The notes below the pieces were generated by a model. That model did not search any database. It had not been told where the DNA came from and saw only the letters and a list, made by a program, of their open reading frames with translations. Positions 36,396 to 45,624 of a stretch of DNA of 64,000 nt are shown here, piece after piece. The stretch is from positions 62,001 to 126,000 of the forward strand of contig JACRJX010000044.1 of NCBI GenBank assembly GCA_016235595.1, given 5' to 3'. Every line of letters begins with the position of its first letter. Position 1 is the stretch's first letter. The translations under genes and the position numbers were made by a program. The DNA comes from Verrucomicrobiota bacterium. Lineage in GTDB: Bacteria; Verrucomicrobiota; Verrucomicrobiia; CAIQCK01.

Positions 36396-36431
36396 CGAAG
36401 GCGGCGCGAACCTATTTCCCTGCCGCCTTCG
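36396..36431. terminator. Hairpin between convergent helicase and propeller genes
   Basis: CGAAGGCGGC and GCCGCCTTCG form a perfect 10-bp stem with a 16-nt loop. The hairpin begins 4 bp after the helicase stop and overlaps the last codons of the convergent gene. No T-run follows, so it may be a Rho-assisted or protective 3' structure. Confidence 0.5.
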
Positions 36432-38511
36432 CCGAGCCGATGTTTCCGGCTTCGTCCCGGGCACGGATGAAGACTGACTTCGTGCCGGCCAGGCGCACAG
36501 TGAAGTCTTGCGAGCGGGCGCCAACCTGGCCGTGAGGTGGCTGGACCGGGAACCAGTCGCGACCGTCGGTGGACACCTCCACCAGCGCCACCGGCGTCAG
36601 CGCGTCGGTGACTGTAAACTTCACAGCAAGGACACCGCCCTTGCCGGCGTCAGCGTGATGCACCACGATAACCGGCGGCGTGTTGTCCACGGCGAATGAG
36701 GCACTCTCAATACTCGCGGTCAGGCCTTTGCCGGGCGGATTCCCCATCGCGTCAGTGGCCACCACTTTCATACGGTAGTAACCGTCGGGAAATGACCTTG
36801 TGTCGAACGTAAAGAAAAAATCGCCCGTCTTTTCTGCCAGCCGCTTCCACACGGTTTCACCCTCGGCGCGGAGGTAAACGTCGAACGTCATGGAGTCCAG
36901 GTTGGAATCGCCAGCCGTCCACATCGCCGTGCGCAAACCCGGCTGATTCACAATCTGCACCCGTTGTTTGCGCGCCGCATCCATCGGATCGCGGCGCGCG
37001 CTGGATGACACCATCATGTCGAGGGTGCTCATCATCGGTGGATCCATTTGCGCGATTTTCTGCAAACCGGACCCGGCGTCATGGACCGTCAGCTTGCCAA
37101 ACACCGGCCGTATGTTGCGGGCCGTGTAGTATATCGTGACGCAGTCCAGCACCGCCGCGCGCGCGGCATCCTGGCCGGCGAGCTTCACGCGCAGTTGCAG
37201 GTAGCGCGCCGCCGGACTCTTCAATTCGAAGTCTTCGCCGTGGCGCGGCACATCGCTCCACTCGCTCCAGGTCTTCTCCGGCTTCTCCGTGTTGCCACTG
37301 CGGCTGCTGACGGACACCCGCGCGCCAGCAGGAATGCTGCCTTTGATGGCTGCGAGCCCCCAAGTCGAAAATACCCGTGCGTCCAGTGATTCGCTCTCCC
37401 ACACGCCTTCGGTGGCGCGATGCGGCGCGATGCTCCAGAGCGCACCGAGATTGCTGGTCACAGCCACCCAAGCCCCCGGCCCCGACGGCAATAGTGATGT
37501 CACCTGTTGGCCTTCGAGTCTGGCGAGCGTGGCGACCTCGAAACGGTTCCGCACCGCGTAGATAACGCCCTTGTCGCCCGTGCCAACCAACGCCGCGCCG
37601 TCAGCCGCAACCGCCAGCGAGAACGCGGTGATGTCCCGGCCCGTCCACAGCAATTCGGCGTAGCCATCCGGATGAACGCGGTAAAGCTCACTCTTGCGCA
37701 CCGTTTTCTTTTCTTCTGATCTCACGACCGCACCTGCCGTCAACACCACAGGCGCCGCTGGCGGCTGACTCTCGCCCAGCCCCAATGCATAGATGTTGCC
37801 CTCCCCGTCGCCCGCGATCGCTTTCATCTCCTTCAGCGCCGGGGCGCAAACAACAAACGCCTTGTCCGGCCCGTCAAAGCGGTAGAGATAACCGCCGGGA
37901 TGCGACCCCGCGAGCAAGCGGCCCGTCTTATCGAAACCGAGCGAGACAATGTTCGTCTCGTCGCTTGCGAAGTATCGCTCGGCAACACCAGCAGGCGAGA
38001 CCTTGTATATCGCCGCCTTGCTGCCACACGCCACGAACAGGTGTCCCGTATTGTCAAACGCCAGCGCCCAGATGTATTTGCCCGGCGGATCATAGAAGAC
38101 CGATGATTTGCCATCGGATGTGATGCGATAGACTTTCCCGTCCGGTGAACTGGCGGCATAGACATCGCCCTTCTTGTCCACCGCGAGTGCTCGAATCTCC
38201 AGTTCCTTCGCTGTGAAGAACACCGCCGCCTTGCCGTCGCTGCCAACACGCACCACCTTGCCCTCGCCGCCTCCGAGATAGACGTTGCCTTTCGAGTCGC
38301 GGACCGCCGACCAGACGATGGGCAGCGATACGTCGCACATCTTCTTCACCGCCGGAGCAAGGCGAAGCTCACCCTTTTCGCTGATGGACATGCCGCGCGT
38401 TTCGCCCTTGGCGAACTCTTCGTAGGTGTCCTTGGTAAACTTCTGCGCCTCGACTGCCAGCGCAACGCTGACCGCCATGACTGAAAGACTCGCAATGACA
38501 AGATATCTCAT
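36412..38511 (-). CDS. Secreted beta-propeller protein
   Basis: This 699-residue exported protein has a signal peptide at about residues 1-22. Repeated blade-like units (GNVYLGGGEGKVVRV, GDVYAASSPDGKVYRI, GHLFVACGSKAAIYKV, GRLLAGSHPGGYLYRF) span roughly residues 70-370 and indicate an NHL/SMP-30-like propeller. A jelly-roll-like middle part (SEWSDVPRHGEDFEL) and two Ig-like modules (PDGYYRMKVVATDAMGNP, VFIRARDEAGNIG) follow. It is probably a periplasmic or surface binding protein. It lies 12 bp after the S55 peptidase stop, so the two are one transcript. Confidence 0.8.
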   Translation of the reverse strand: MRYLVIASLSVMAVSVALAVEAQKFTKDTYEEFAKGETRGMSISEKGELRLAPAVKKMCDVSLPIVWSAVRDSKGNVYLGGGEGKVVRVGSDGKAAVFFTAKELEIRALAVDKKGDVYAASSPDGKVYRITSDGKSSVFYDPPGKYIWALAFDNTGHLFVACGSKAAIYKVSPAGVAERYFASDETNIVSLGFDKTGRLLAGSHPGGYLYRFDGPDKAFVVCAPALKEMKAIAGDGEGNIYALGLGESQPPAAPVVLTAGAVVRSEEKKTVRKSELYRVHPDGYAELLWTGRDITAFSLAVAADGAALVGTGDKGVIYAVRNRFEVATLARLEGQQVTSLLPSGPGAWVAVTSNLGALWSIAPHRATEGVWESESLDARVFSTWGLAAIKGSIPAGARVSVSSRSGNTEKPEKTWSEWSDVPRHGEDFELKSPAARYLQLRVKLAGQDAARAAVLDCVTIYYTARNIRPVFGKLTVHDAGSGLQKIAQMDPPMMSTLDMMVSSSARRDPMDAARKQRVQIVNQPGLRTAMWTAGDSNLDSMTFDVYLRAEGETVWKRLAEKTGDFFFTFDTRSFPDGYYRMKVVATDAMGNPPGKGLTASIESASFAVDNTPPVIVVHHADAGKGGVLAVKFTVTDALTPVALVEVSTDGRDWFPVQPPHGQVGARSQDFTVRLAGTKSVFIRARDEAGNIGSAKAAGK

Positions 38512-38523
38512 GGGCAACCCGGT

Positions 38524-40350
38524 TTACTCGATCTTCACCTTCAATGTCTGGCTGCCGCGAACCACGGCGTTTTGCGGCAAGCGCTTCTCGATCACGTCCA
38601 CCCGCTCGATGCGTACCGCCTCCAACATGGTGCGGTTCGAATCGTAAAGCTGCATCGCTGACGGCGGCAGCGCCGGCATTCGCTGATCGGCCACCACGAT
38701 GCCGTCCGCCTTCTGGGTCACGCGCAGGTAGAGCGCGTTGTGCGGGCGGCGGCGATTGAGCACACTGACGAGTTGGTCAAGGTTTTGAGGCCGCTCCACC
38801 CGGATCCGCCCGCTCTTGCCATCCAACGCGTCCGCGGCGGCTGCATCGCCCACCAAGATGTCGAGTTCGCCGGAACGAATGTTCTCCGGGACATCGAACG
38901 CCAGCGTCACTACGTGCTGCTCGCCGCGCCACGGCTTCAGCACGGCGCGCACCTTGACCGTTTCGCCCGGCTTCGCCTTGTCGCGATCCACATACACCTC
39001 GCTGACATGTGTCTGCCGCCGCTTGTCGTCGAGATCCAGTTGCACTGCGATCCGCTCGATCTGCGGGAGTTCGGACCGGTTGTCGAGCAATTCGCCCAAC
39101 AGTCCCGCAATTTCCCGTGCCGGGCCATAGTGTTCCGATTCGCTGCCGGAATAGAAATTCTCCAGGTGAATTCGGCCATGATTCTTCAACTCAATGTCGC
39201 CCCGGAGCGTCAGCGAGAAATCGCGCGAGTAATCCATGCTCTCCATCAACGTCTCCCCGACGCACGAAGCCGCGATGGCCGGCGTCATCGCTTCGTGCTG
39301 ATAGAGCCGACAGTTGAACTTGCGCTCGCCGCTGGGACTGCGCAGGCGAATATTCAATTCCGTCATCGGCGGCACAGGGCCAATCTCGCCCGCGATGGCC
39401 GTGAGCCGGTCCTGCTGGATTGTGCCAACAACCTGCCGCGTGTTGGAGATCTTGTGTGGCATCAAGTAGCTGCTGATGGTGGCGACGATCTCCGCGCGCG
39501 CCATTGGAATCGCCACCTTGCCGTTCTGAAACATCGGATGTCCGAAACCAAGCACGCGGTTGCCGCGACGCCACGTCAACGTGCCCGTGCCCGCCATGTG
39601 AATGTCGCCCGTCGCCAGCACAGCCGCCAACGCCGCACCCGGTTCGAATGACCCTTTCAATGGTTTGGCTTCCTGTCCCCCACCGCCCATCACCGGCAAT
39701 AGCCGCCCCTCAAAACCCTGCGCCGCAAATTCCGACCGCAGCCACTCGAACATCTTCGGTCCGAGTCCGCCGATCGTCACCGGCACCGCCAGTGGCCGAA
39801 AACCGCCTGAGTCCGCCGGCAGAAATTGAAACGCCCTCTCCGCCGCATTTGCCATCGTCGGCAGCCCGACGCCACCCTCGCCTGCGAGACGTTTCTCGCC
39901 ACGTTCAAGCCCCAGCCGGGAAGTTCTCCGCGAAGTTCCACCATGAACTTCGCCGACTTCGATCATGTCAGCGATGGGCGTGAAACCGCACCAGCCTTCC
40001 TTCTCAAATTGCGTGAGCCGGTAGCTCAACGCACCCGCGACCCTGCCTTCAATGTAAAGCGGGCTGCCGCTCATGCCATGAACCGCGCCCGTGAACTTCG
40101 TCCGTTCATCCACGAGCTTGCCGACGATGAGATCCTTCCTCGGCCCGATGAAATCGCGCAGCACGCCATAGATTTCCACGTCCAGTGGCACCACCTCCGA
40201 GCCCTGCATCACCGTATAGGCTTTGCCGCGCATACCCGGTTGAACCTGGTCCAGGGGAAAGATCACATCCTGCGGCGGTGCCTGCCCCGCTCCAGCCAAT
40301 GCCGCATTAAGTAACGCAACGGTGGCGACGATTGCAGTTCGGTAGTTCAT
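38524..40350 (-). CDS. SpoIVB-type (S55) serine peptidase-like protein
   Basis: This 608-residue exported protein has an N-terminal signal peptide and a chymotrypsin-like S55 domain in its first 330 residues. GMRGKAYTVMQGSE opens the domain, VHGMSGSPLYIEGRVAGALSY carries the expected nucleophile serine, and GNRVLGFGHPMFQNG is a conserved later element. The C-terminal half is beta-rich and not assigned. In Bacillus SpoIVB signals across the forespore membrane; this organism shows no sporulation genes here, so a different periplasmic role is likely. Its ATG overlaps the hemL stop. Confidence 0.82.
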   Translation of the reverse strand: MNYRTAIVATVALLNAALAGAGQAPPQDVIFPLDQVQPGMRGKAYTVMQGSEVVPLDVEIYGVLRDFIGPRKDLIVGKLVDERTKFTGAVHGMSGSPLYIEGRVAGALSYRLTQFEKEGWCGFTPIADMIEVGEVHGGTSRRTSRLGLERGEKRLAGEGGVGLPTMANAAERAFQFLPADSGGFRPLAVPVTIGGLGPKMFEWLRSEFAAQGFEGRLLPVMGGGGQEAKPLKGSFEPGAALAAVLATGDIHMAGTGTLTWRRGNRVLGFGHPMFQNGKVAIPMARAEIVATISSYLMPHKISNTRQVVGTIQQDRLTAIAGEIGPVPPMTELNIRLRSPSGERKFNCRLYQHEAMTPAIAASCVGETLMESMDYSRDFSLTLRGDIELKNHGRIHLENFYSGSESEHYGPAREIAGLLGELLDNRSELPQIERIAVQLDLDDKRRQTHVSEVYVDRDKAKPGETVKVRAVLKPWRGEQHVVTLAFDVPENIRSGELDILVGDAAAADALDGKSGRIRVERPQNLDQLVSVLNRRRPHNALYLRVTQKADGIVVADQRMPALPPSAMQLYDSNRTMLEAVRIERVDVIEKRLPQNAVVRGSQTLKVKIE

Positions 40351-41633
40351 GCTATTCGCATCGCTTCCCGGGCCGCCCCCACCGTCTGCTCAATGTCGGC
40401 GGAGGTATGCGCCGTTGAAACGAAACCGACCTCGAACTGCGACGGGGCGAGATAAACGCCTCTCTCCAGCATTGCATGGAAAAATGCCGCGTAACGTTTT
40501 GTGTCGCTGCACTTCGCCGAAGCGTAGTCGGTCACCGGGCCGTCGCAGAAGAAATTACAGAAGATCGAACCGATCCGGTTCTGGGCAAGTTTGACGCCGG
40601 CATCCTTTGCCGCCGCCGCGACGCCGACCGCCAATTCGGCGGTGAGGTCGTTGAGCTTCTTGTAAAGGTCCGGCTCCGCAAACAACGCCTCCAGCATCGC
40701 CACTCCCGCGGCCATCGCGAGCGGATTGCCGCTGAGCGTGCCGGCTTGATAAACCGGTCCCGACGGCGCGAGCAAGTCCATGATATGCGCGTGTCCACCG
40801 AAGGCGCCGACCGGCAGACCGCCGCCGATGATCTTTCCCAGGCACGTCAAGTCGGGTCTTACACCGCAGAGTTCCTGCACGCCGCCCCGGGCCACACGAA
40901 AGCCTGTGATGACTTCGTCGAAGATAAGCACGATGTCATGCGCCGCCGTTATCTTGCGGAGAAATTCCAAAAAGCCAGGTTTCGGCAGATACAAACCCGC
41001 ATTGGCCGGAATGGGTTCAACGATGACAGCCGCGATTTCGTTGCGGTGGATCGAAATCATGGACTCCACACCCACACGGTCGTTGAACGGCACGGTCAGC
41101 GTCAACTTCGCGAGGTCTGCCGGCACTCCGGCGCTATCAGGCTGACCCAGCGTGAGCGCGCCACTGCCGGCCTTCACCAGCATTGAGTCACCATGGCCGT
41201 GGTAACAACCCTCGAACTTCAGGATCATGTCGCGGCCAGTGAAGCCCCGCGCCAGACGCAGCGCGCTCATCACCGCCTCGGTGCCGCTGTTGACGAAGCG
41301 CACCTTCTGAATGGAGGGAAACACTTCGCGCACAAGCTTCGCCAGCCGTATTTCGAGCGCATTAGGAATGCCGAAGCTCGTGCCATCACGCGCAGCTTTC
41401 GACACTGCCTTCACCACTGCCGCCGGTGCGTGGCCGAGGATGAGCGGTCCCCACGAACCGACGTAGTCAATGTATTCATTGCCGTCCACGTCCCAAATGC
41501 GTGAGCCTCTGCCGCGCTGGACAAAAAACGGCTCGCCGCCGACGCCACGAAACGCCCGCACCGGGGAGTTTACGCCGCCCGGAATCAATTTCTGCGCCTC
41601 GGCGTAGAGTTTGTCTGACAGGTCGCGCTTCAC
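40347..41633 (-). CDS. hemL: Glutamate-1-semialdehyde 2,1-aminomutase
   Basis: This 428-residue PLP enzyme makes 5-aminolevulinate in the C5 heme pathway. It has PGGVNSPVRAF at the N-terminus, GSWGPLILGHAP, FVNSGTEAVMSALRLARG, and LGKIIGGGLPVGAFGG with the PLP lysine. The GTG start at 41633 is chosen because it gives the family's usual length and has AGGA nine bases upstream; the open frame extends to 41729. It precedes the S55 peptidase gene with a 4-bp overlap. Confidence 0.96.
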   Translation of the reverse strand: MKRDLSDKLYAEAQKLIPGGVNSPVRAFRGVGGEPFFVQRGRGSRIWDVDGNEYIDYVGSWGPLILGHAPAAVVKAVSKAARDGTSFGIPNALEIRLAKLVREVFPSIQKVRFVNSGTEAVMSALRLARGFTGRDMILKFEGCYHGHGDSMLVKAGSGALTLGQPDSAGVPADLAKLTLTVPFNDRVGVESMISIHRNEIAAVIVEPIPANAGLYLPKPGFLEFLRKITAAHDIVLIFDEVITGFRVARGGVQELCGVRPDLTCLGKIIGGGLPVGAFGGHAHIMDLLAPSGPVYQAGTLSGNPLAMAAGVAMLEALFAEPDLYKKLNDLTAELAVGVAAAAKDAGVKLAQNRIGSIFCNFFCDGPVTDYASAKCSDTKRYAAFFHAMLERGVYLAPSQFEVGFVSTAHTSADIEQTVGAAREAMRIA

Positions 41634-41725
41634 GTTTGGAAATCCTAGGGCGGAGCCGGCGATCACGCAAGGTTGTTCACAAGAAGATGACGTCCCATTG
41701 TTCGAGTCTGCGCCACGCCGGAAGA

Positions 41726-43243
41726 TCAACGTGGATGGACGGACTCATAAAGCGCGCGCGAGTTGATCTCCTGCATGTGACGGGTGATGCTCTCGCCGTA
41801 GGATTCGTTGGTGATCTTCGTGCCATCTGGTTTGTAAAGGCCAGATGCGTCGCCCCGCACGTAACCGTACGACCCGGCTAAATAATCGTAATCCCCCATG
41901 ATCATCCGCGTGGTCTGGTAGGAAAGGTAATCCTGGACACGGCCACGCTCCATGAAAAGCTCAAGGTTTTCCCGGCGCATCTGCTCGGAATTCCGAGCGA
42001 TCTGGTTGCTCAAATTGCGCAGGCCGGCGTAGTAGTTCGCCATGTTCTGCGCAACGCGCCGGCCCGCCATCTCCTTGTTTGTCTCGTAGGAGCCCATGAT
42101 GGCCGCCAGTGTGGGCAGCGCCGCATCAAACTCCTCCGCCGGTGCCATGATGGTGAAGTGCCAGAGCCGCCATGCCGCCTGCATGGCGTCACCGCAGCAA
42201 CCGCCGGTACTGAACGTCCGGTAACGCTGGCCCTTCAAGGTGCAGACATAACTGAAGTCCTCGACCGCAACGGGCCGAAGCGGGCCGGCGAACGCCCGCA
42301 TCTGCTGCAAGAGATCGTTTCGCTTCTTGACGAAGACGGGCCGAAAGTCGGAGGCGAGTCCGTTCTGCACGGCGGCGAACGCAAAAGCATCGGACGGCGC
42401 GCGAAACTCAGAACACAGAACGCCGCGAACGCCGGTCACGTAGTAACGGGGCGCGATGAACTCCGAGCCGCCAACCAAAAAATAGAGCCGTTGGGCGGGA
42501 TCGGTGACGATGCACATGCCCCCGCCGAGATCCGTTGTCTTCCAGCCAGCGGGGGCAGCAAAACGCGCCCAGCCGCTGGCGAGTTGCTGTGGCACCAACT
42601 GCGGCGGCTGCGCAGGCGCGGACTGAGCCGCCGCGCCGCCCTCGTCAAAAGAGTAGATGCCTTTGGCGACGCGCAGATTGGCAAGAACCTGCAGGAGCAA
42701 AGGCGCTGCTTCTGCAAGCTGTCCCGCGGGCGCTTCGATCCGTTGGTTCAACATCAGTCCATCACCGCCGGTAACAAGCGCGCGAAAGTCCCGCTTCTGA
42801 TTCCGCTGCGTTGTGTAAGCGCCCTCGAAAACAAACACAGTCTTGTCACTGTCTTTGCCGTCCTTGTTGGCATGCTTCAGTCGCCGCATACTTGCGGTCG
42901 GCGCCAGTTGGAGATCAGGAGCAGACTTGACCATGTCGGCCACGACTGCGCGGACCAACGCATCCGCATCGCGCCCCGTTGGGCTGATGCCATGCACCGT
43001 CGTCACCTGATAGCGGCCCTTGGGGTCCGTCATGTGGAATGTCCACATCCGGGGGGCGTCTTGATAACCTTCCTTCACCACCCATCCGACGGGTTTTAGC
43101 ACCGTGAACGTGCAGTGCTTGGAAACGTAGTTCTCCCAACGCAACGCTGGCACTTCAGCGGATGACGCGGGTCGCGCCGGGGACAGCAATCCCATTCCGA
43201 CGATTACGACCCACATCCACCTGAGTGTTGGCTGCGTTTCCAT
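41726..43243 (-). CDS. Secreted protein of unknown function
   Basis: This 505-residue exported protein has a signal peptide at about residues 1-29. I do not recognise a family. Two similar regions, near residues 45-120 and 230-310, each contain a phrase of the type F-x-x-L/A-P-x-G-W (FTVLKPVGWVV and RFAAPAGWKTT), which suggests a duplicated PsbP/DUF1795-like domain. The C-terminal quarter is rich in Tyr, Asn and Arg. The GGAGG just upstream supports ATG 43243. It lies between nadE and hemL on the same strand. Confidence 0.7.
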   Translation of the reverse strand: METQPTLRWMWVVIVGMGLLSPARPASSAEVPALRWENYVSKHCTFTVLKPVGWVVKEGYQDAPRMWTFHMTDPKGRYQVTTVHGISPTGRDADALVRAVVADMVKSAPDLQLAPTASMRRLKHANKDGKDSDKTVFVFEGAYTTQRNQKRDFRALVTGGDGLMLNQRIEAPAGQLAEAAPLLLQVLANLRVAKGIYSFDEGGAAAQSAPAQPPQLVPQQLASGWARFAAPAGWKTTDLGGGMCIVTDPAQRLYFLVGGSEFIAPRYYVTGVRGVLCSEFRAPSDAFAFAAVQNGLASDFRPVFVKKRNDLLQQMRAFAGPLRPVAVEDFSYVCTLKGQRYRTFSTGGCCGDAMQAAWRLWHFTIMAPAEEFDAALPTLAAIMGSYETNKEMAGRRVAQNMANYYAGLRNLSNQIARNSEQMRRENLELFMERGRVQDYLSYQTTRMIMGDYDYLAGSYGYVRGDASGLYKPDGTKITNESYGESITRHMQEINSRALYESVHPR

Positions 43244-43295
43244 CTCACCTCCGCGCGAACCCGTGCGGCAACATGCGGCAGCCGGCCACTTCCGG

Positions 43296-44972
43296 CTACT
43301 CGTTTCGCTTCAGATTTGCTTCAGTATAGCGCTGAGCGATCGGCATGCGGCGACCGATGCCAAACGCCCTGCCGCTGACCTTCAGGCCGGGTGGCGCCTG
43401 CTTGCGCTTGTATTCGTTCACATCAACCCGCCGGACCACGTCGCGAACCACGGGCTCCGGCTCGCCGCTGGCAATGATCTCCATCGCCGAGCTGTGTTCC
43501 TCAACGTAGGCTTTCAAAATCCGGTCGAGTTGGTCGTAGGGCGGCAAACTGTCCTGGTCGGTCTGGTTCGGACGCAGTTCCGCGCTGGGCGGCTTCGTGA
43601 TGCTGCCGGCGGGGATGATTTCGTGCTCGCGATTCATCCACCGCGCCAACCGGTAGATCATCGTCTTCGGCACGTCACTGATGACCGCCAATCCGCCGCA
43701 CATGTCGCCATAGAGCGTGCAGTAGCCCGTCGCCATCTCACTCTTGTTGCCGGTCGTGATGAGCATGTTGCCAAATTTGTTCGACAACGCCATCAGGATG
43801 ACGCCGCGAACGCGCGCCTGGATATTCTCCTCAGTCGCATCGGGCTTCATCCCGGCAAACGCATGTCCCAGCATCTCCTGAAAAGCCTTGTGCGCCGGTT
43901 CGATGGGGATGGTCATGTAGCGAATGCCGAGGTTGCGCGCGAGCTGTTCGGCGTCACTCTTGCTGTGATCGCTGGAGAACCGCGACGGCATCGAGACGCC
44001 GATGACGTTTCGCGGCCCGACGGCGGCTGCCGCAAGCGCACCGACCACCGCCGAGTCAATCCCGCCGCTGAGGCCGAGCACCAATCCCTTGAACCCGCAC
44101 TTGCCGGCATAATCGCGCAAGCCGAGCACCAATGCGTGGTAGAGCGCCTCTTCCTCGCACTGTGCATGGAAATAGACAGGCCGACCCGCGTTTGTGTCCA
44201 CGATGACGAGGTCTTCCTCAAACGCGCGGCTATGGGCGAGCAGTTGCCCCTGCGCGTCAAGCGCCATCGAGTTGCCGTCGAAGATCAACTCGTCGTTGCC
44301 ACCGACCTGGTTCACATACACCAGCGGACGTTGATAGTGCTGCACCACCGCCGTCAGCAAATCGTGCCGCAGGCGTTCCTTGCCGAGCATGAACGGCGAC
44401 GCCGAAATGTTCACGATGATCTCCGCGCCCGCCTCGCACAATTCCTTCAGAGGATCCCGTTGATAGAGCGGTTGCCCACTGCGATCCTCCTGGCCGCTCC
44501 AAAACGTTTCCTGGTTCCAGATGTCCTCACAAATTGTCACCGCCAGCTGCACTTCCCCGCATTGCACCAGTTCCACGCTCGCCGCCGGCTCGAAGTAGCG
44601 GTCCTCATCGAACACATCATACGTCGGCAGCAATGTCTTCCAGATGCGTTGCCGCACCTGCCCGCCTTCGATGAACGCCGCCGCATTGCGAAACGGGCGG
44701 CCTGTCTTCTCCTCATTGGAATCCACGTAACCGACAATCGCCGGCACCACACTCATTCCCCGCGCGATGTTCTCCAGCGCCGCCTTCGTGTCCGAGACAA
44801 AACTCTGCTTCAACAACAAATCCCGCGGCGGATAGCCGCACACCGCGAGTTCGCTAAACACGACCAGCTCCGCGCCACGCGTGCACGCGCGCCGGTAAGC
44901 GTCGAGGATTTTTACCGCGTTACCGTCGAGATCTCCGACGGTGTAATCAAGTTGGGCCAGCGCAATTCTCAT
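43296..44972 (-). CDS. nadE: Glutamine-dependent NAD+ synthetase
   Basis: This 558-residue enzyme amidates nicotinic acid adenine dinucleotide to NAD+. The N-terminal nitrilase-type glutaminase has the Glu-Lys-Cys triad (FSELAVCGYP, WKTLLPTYDVF, VTICEDIWN). The C-terminal ATP-pyrophosphatase synthase has LGLSGGIDSAVV and TGNKSEMATGY. Length and order are standard. It heads the leftward run that also holds hemL. Confidence 0.97.
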   Translation of the reverse strand: MRIALAQLDYTVGDLDGNAVKILDAYRRACTRGAELVVFSELAVCGYPPRDLLLKQSFVSDTKAALENIARGMSVVPAIVGYVDSNEEKTGRPFRNAAAFIEGGQVRQRIWKTLLPTYDVFDEDRYFEPAASVELVQCGEVQLAVTICEDIWNQETFWSGQEDRSGQPLYQRDPLKELCEAGAEIIVNISASPFMLGKERLRHDLLTAVVQHYQRPLVYVNQVGGNDELIFDGNSMALDAQGQLLAHSRAFEEDLVIVDTNAGRPVYFHAQCEEEALYHALVLGLRDYAGKCGFKGLVLGLSGGIDSAVVGALAAAAVGPRNVIGVSMPSRFSSDHSKSDAEQLARNLGIRYMTIPIEPAHKAFQEMLGHAFAGMKPDATEENIQARVRGVILMALSNKFGNMLITTGNKSEMATGYCTLYGDMCGGLAVISDVPKTMIYRLARWMNREHEIIPAGSITKPPSAELRPNQTDQDSLPPYDQLDRILKAYVEEHSSAMEIIASGEPEPVVRDVVRRVDVNEYKRKQAPPGLKVSGRAFGIGRRMPIAQRYTEANLKRNE

Positions 44973-45291
44973 CAGTAGTACTGCACTTTATCGTGCTCGC
45001 AGCGGCAATGCAATGCCTCCCATGATCTGAGCCCTTATTGGACGCCGTCCGGCAGCCAATCGTCACTATTCCACTTGAAAGCGTGGAGACTCTGGAATCC
45101 CGACCATTTCTGAAATCGCACCCTTTTCTTTCAAAAAACCTTCTCATCATCCGGTCTTTAGGGTAAGCAGTTCTTCGCAAACGGAACCGTAAGACGCTCG
45201 ATGCAGAAATAACGCAGGACAACCAAACGATGTTTGAACAGACGCCATACCAGAGGTGGATTCATCTCGTGTCGCGCTCCGCTCTCCGGAC
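44973..45291. other. Intergenic region between divergent nadE and SxtJ-like genes
   Basis: This gap of about 320 bp contains the promoters of two divergent transcripts. I found no convincing frame, palindrome or RNA gene in it. Confidence 0.5.
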
Positions 45292-45618
45292 ATGCGAGTT
45301 GAAGAAACGAGGTCGGACGTGAAGTATTGGCAATTCGTGCTCTGCTTCTTTGGCGCGATTGCGGCCATCGTGCTGATTTTGCGGCTGTTCATGCCGTTTC
45401 GTCAGATTTGGGAAGGATGGAAGAAGATCGCCCATAGGCTGGGAATCATTCAGACCCATATCCTCTTGACGGTGGTGTACTTCCTAGTCATTCCGGTCTT
45501 CGCCTTGATCGCAGGCAAGAAGCGATTACGACTCAAGCTGGAGCCAAGCGCCGCGAGTTATTGGGAAGACGTGAAACCTCTGTCAAATACGATGGAAGAC
45601 GCCAGCCGCCCGTTTTAA
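45292..45618 (+). CDS. SxtJ-like membrane protein
   Basis: This 108-residue protein has two transmembrane helices (FVLCFFGAIAAIVLILRLF and ILLTVVYFLVIPVFALIAG) and the C-terminal pattern LRLKLEP..ASYWEDV, seen in small membrane proteins next to NodU/CmcH-type carbamoyltransferases (SxtJ family). The start is uncertain: GTG 45319 has a GAGG ribosome site six bases upstream and would remove nine residues. It lies 6 bp before the carbamoyltransferase and belongs to a three-gene cassette. Confidence 0.75.
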   Translation: MRVEETRSDVKYWQFVLCFFGAIAAIVLILRLFMPFRQIWEGWKKIAHRLGIIQTHILLTVVYFLVIPVFALIAGKKRLRLKLEPSAASYWEDVKPLSNTMEDASRPF

Positions 45619-45624
45619 GGCCCC

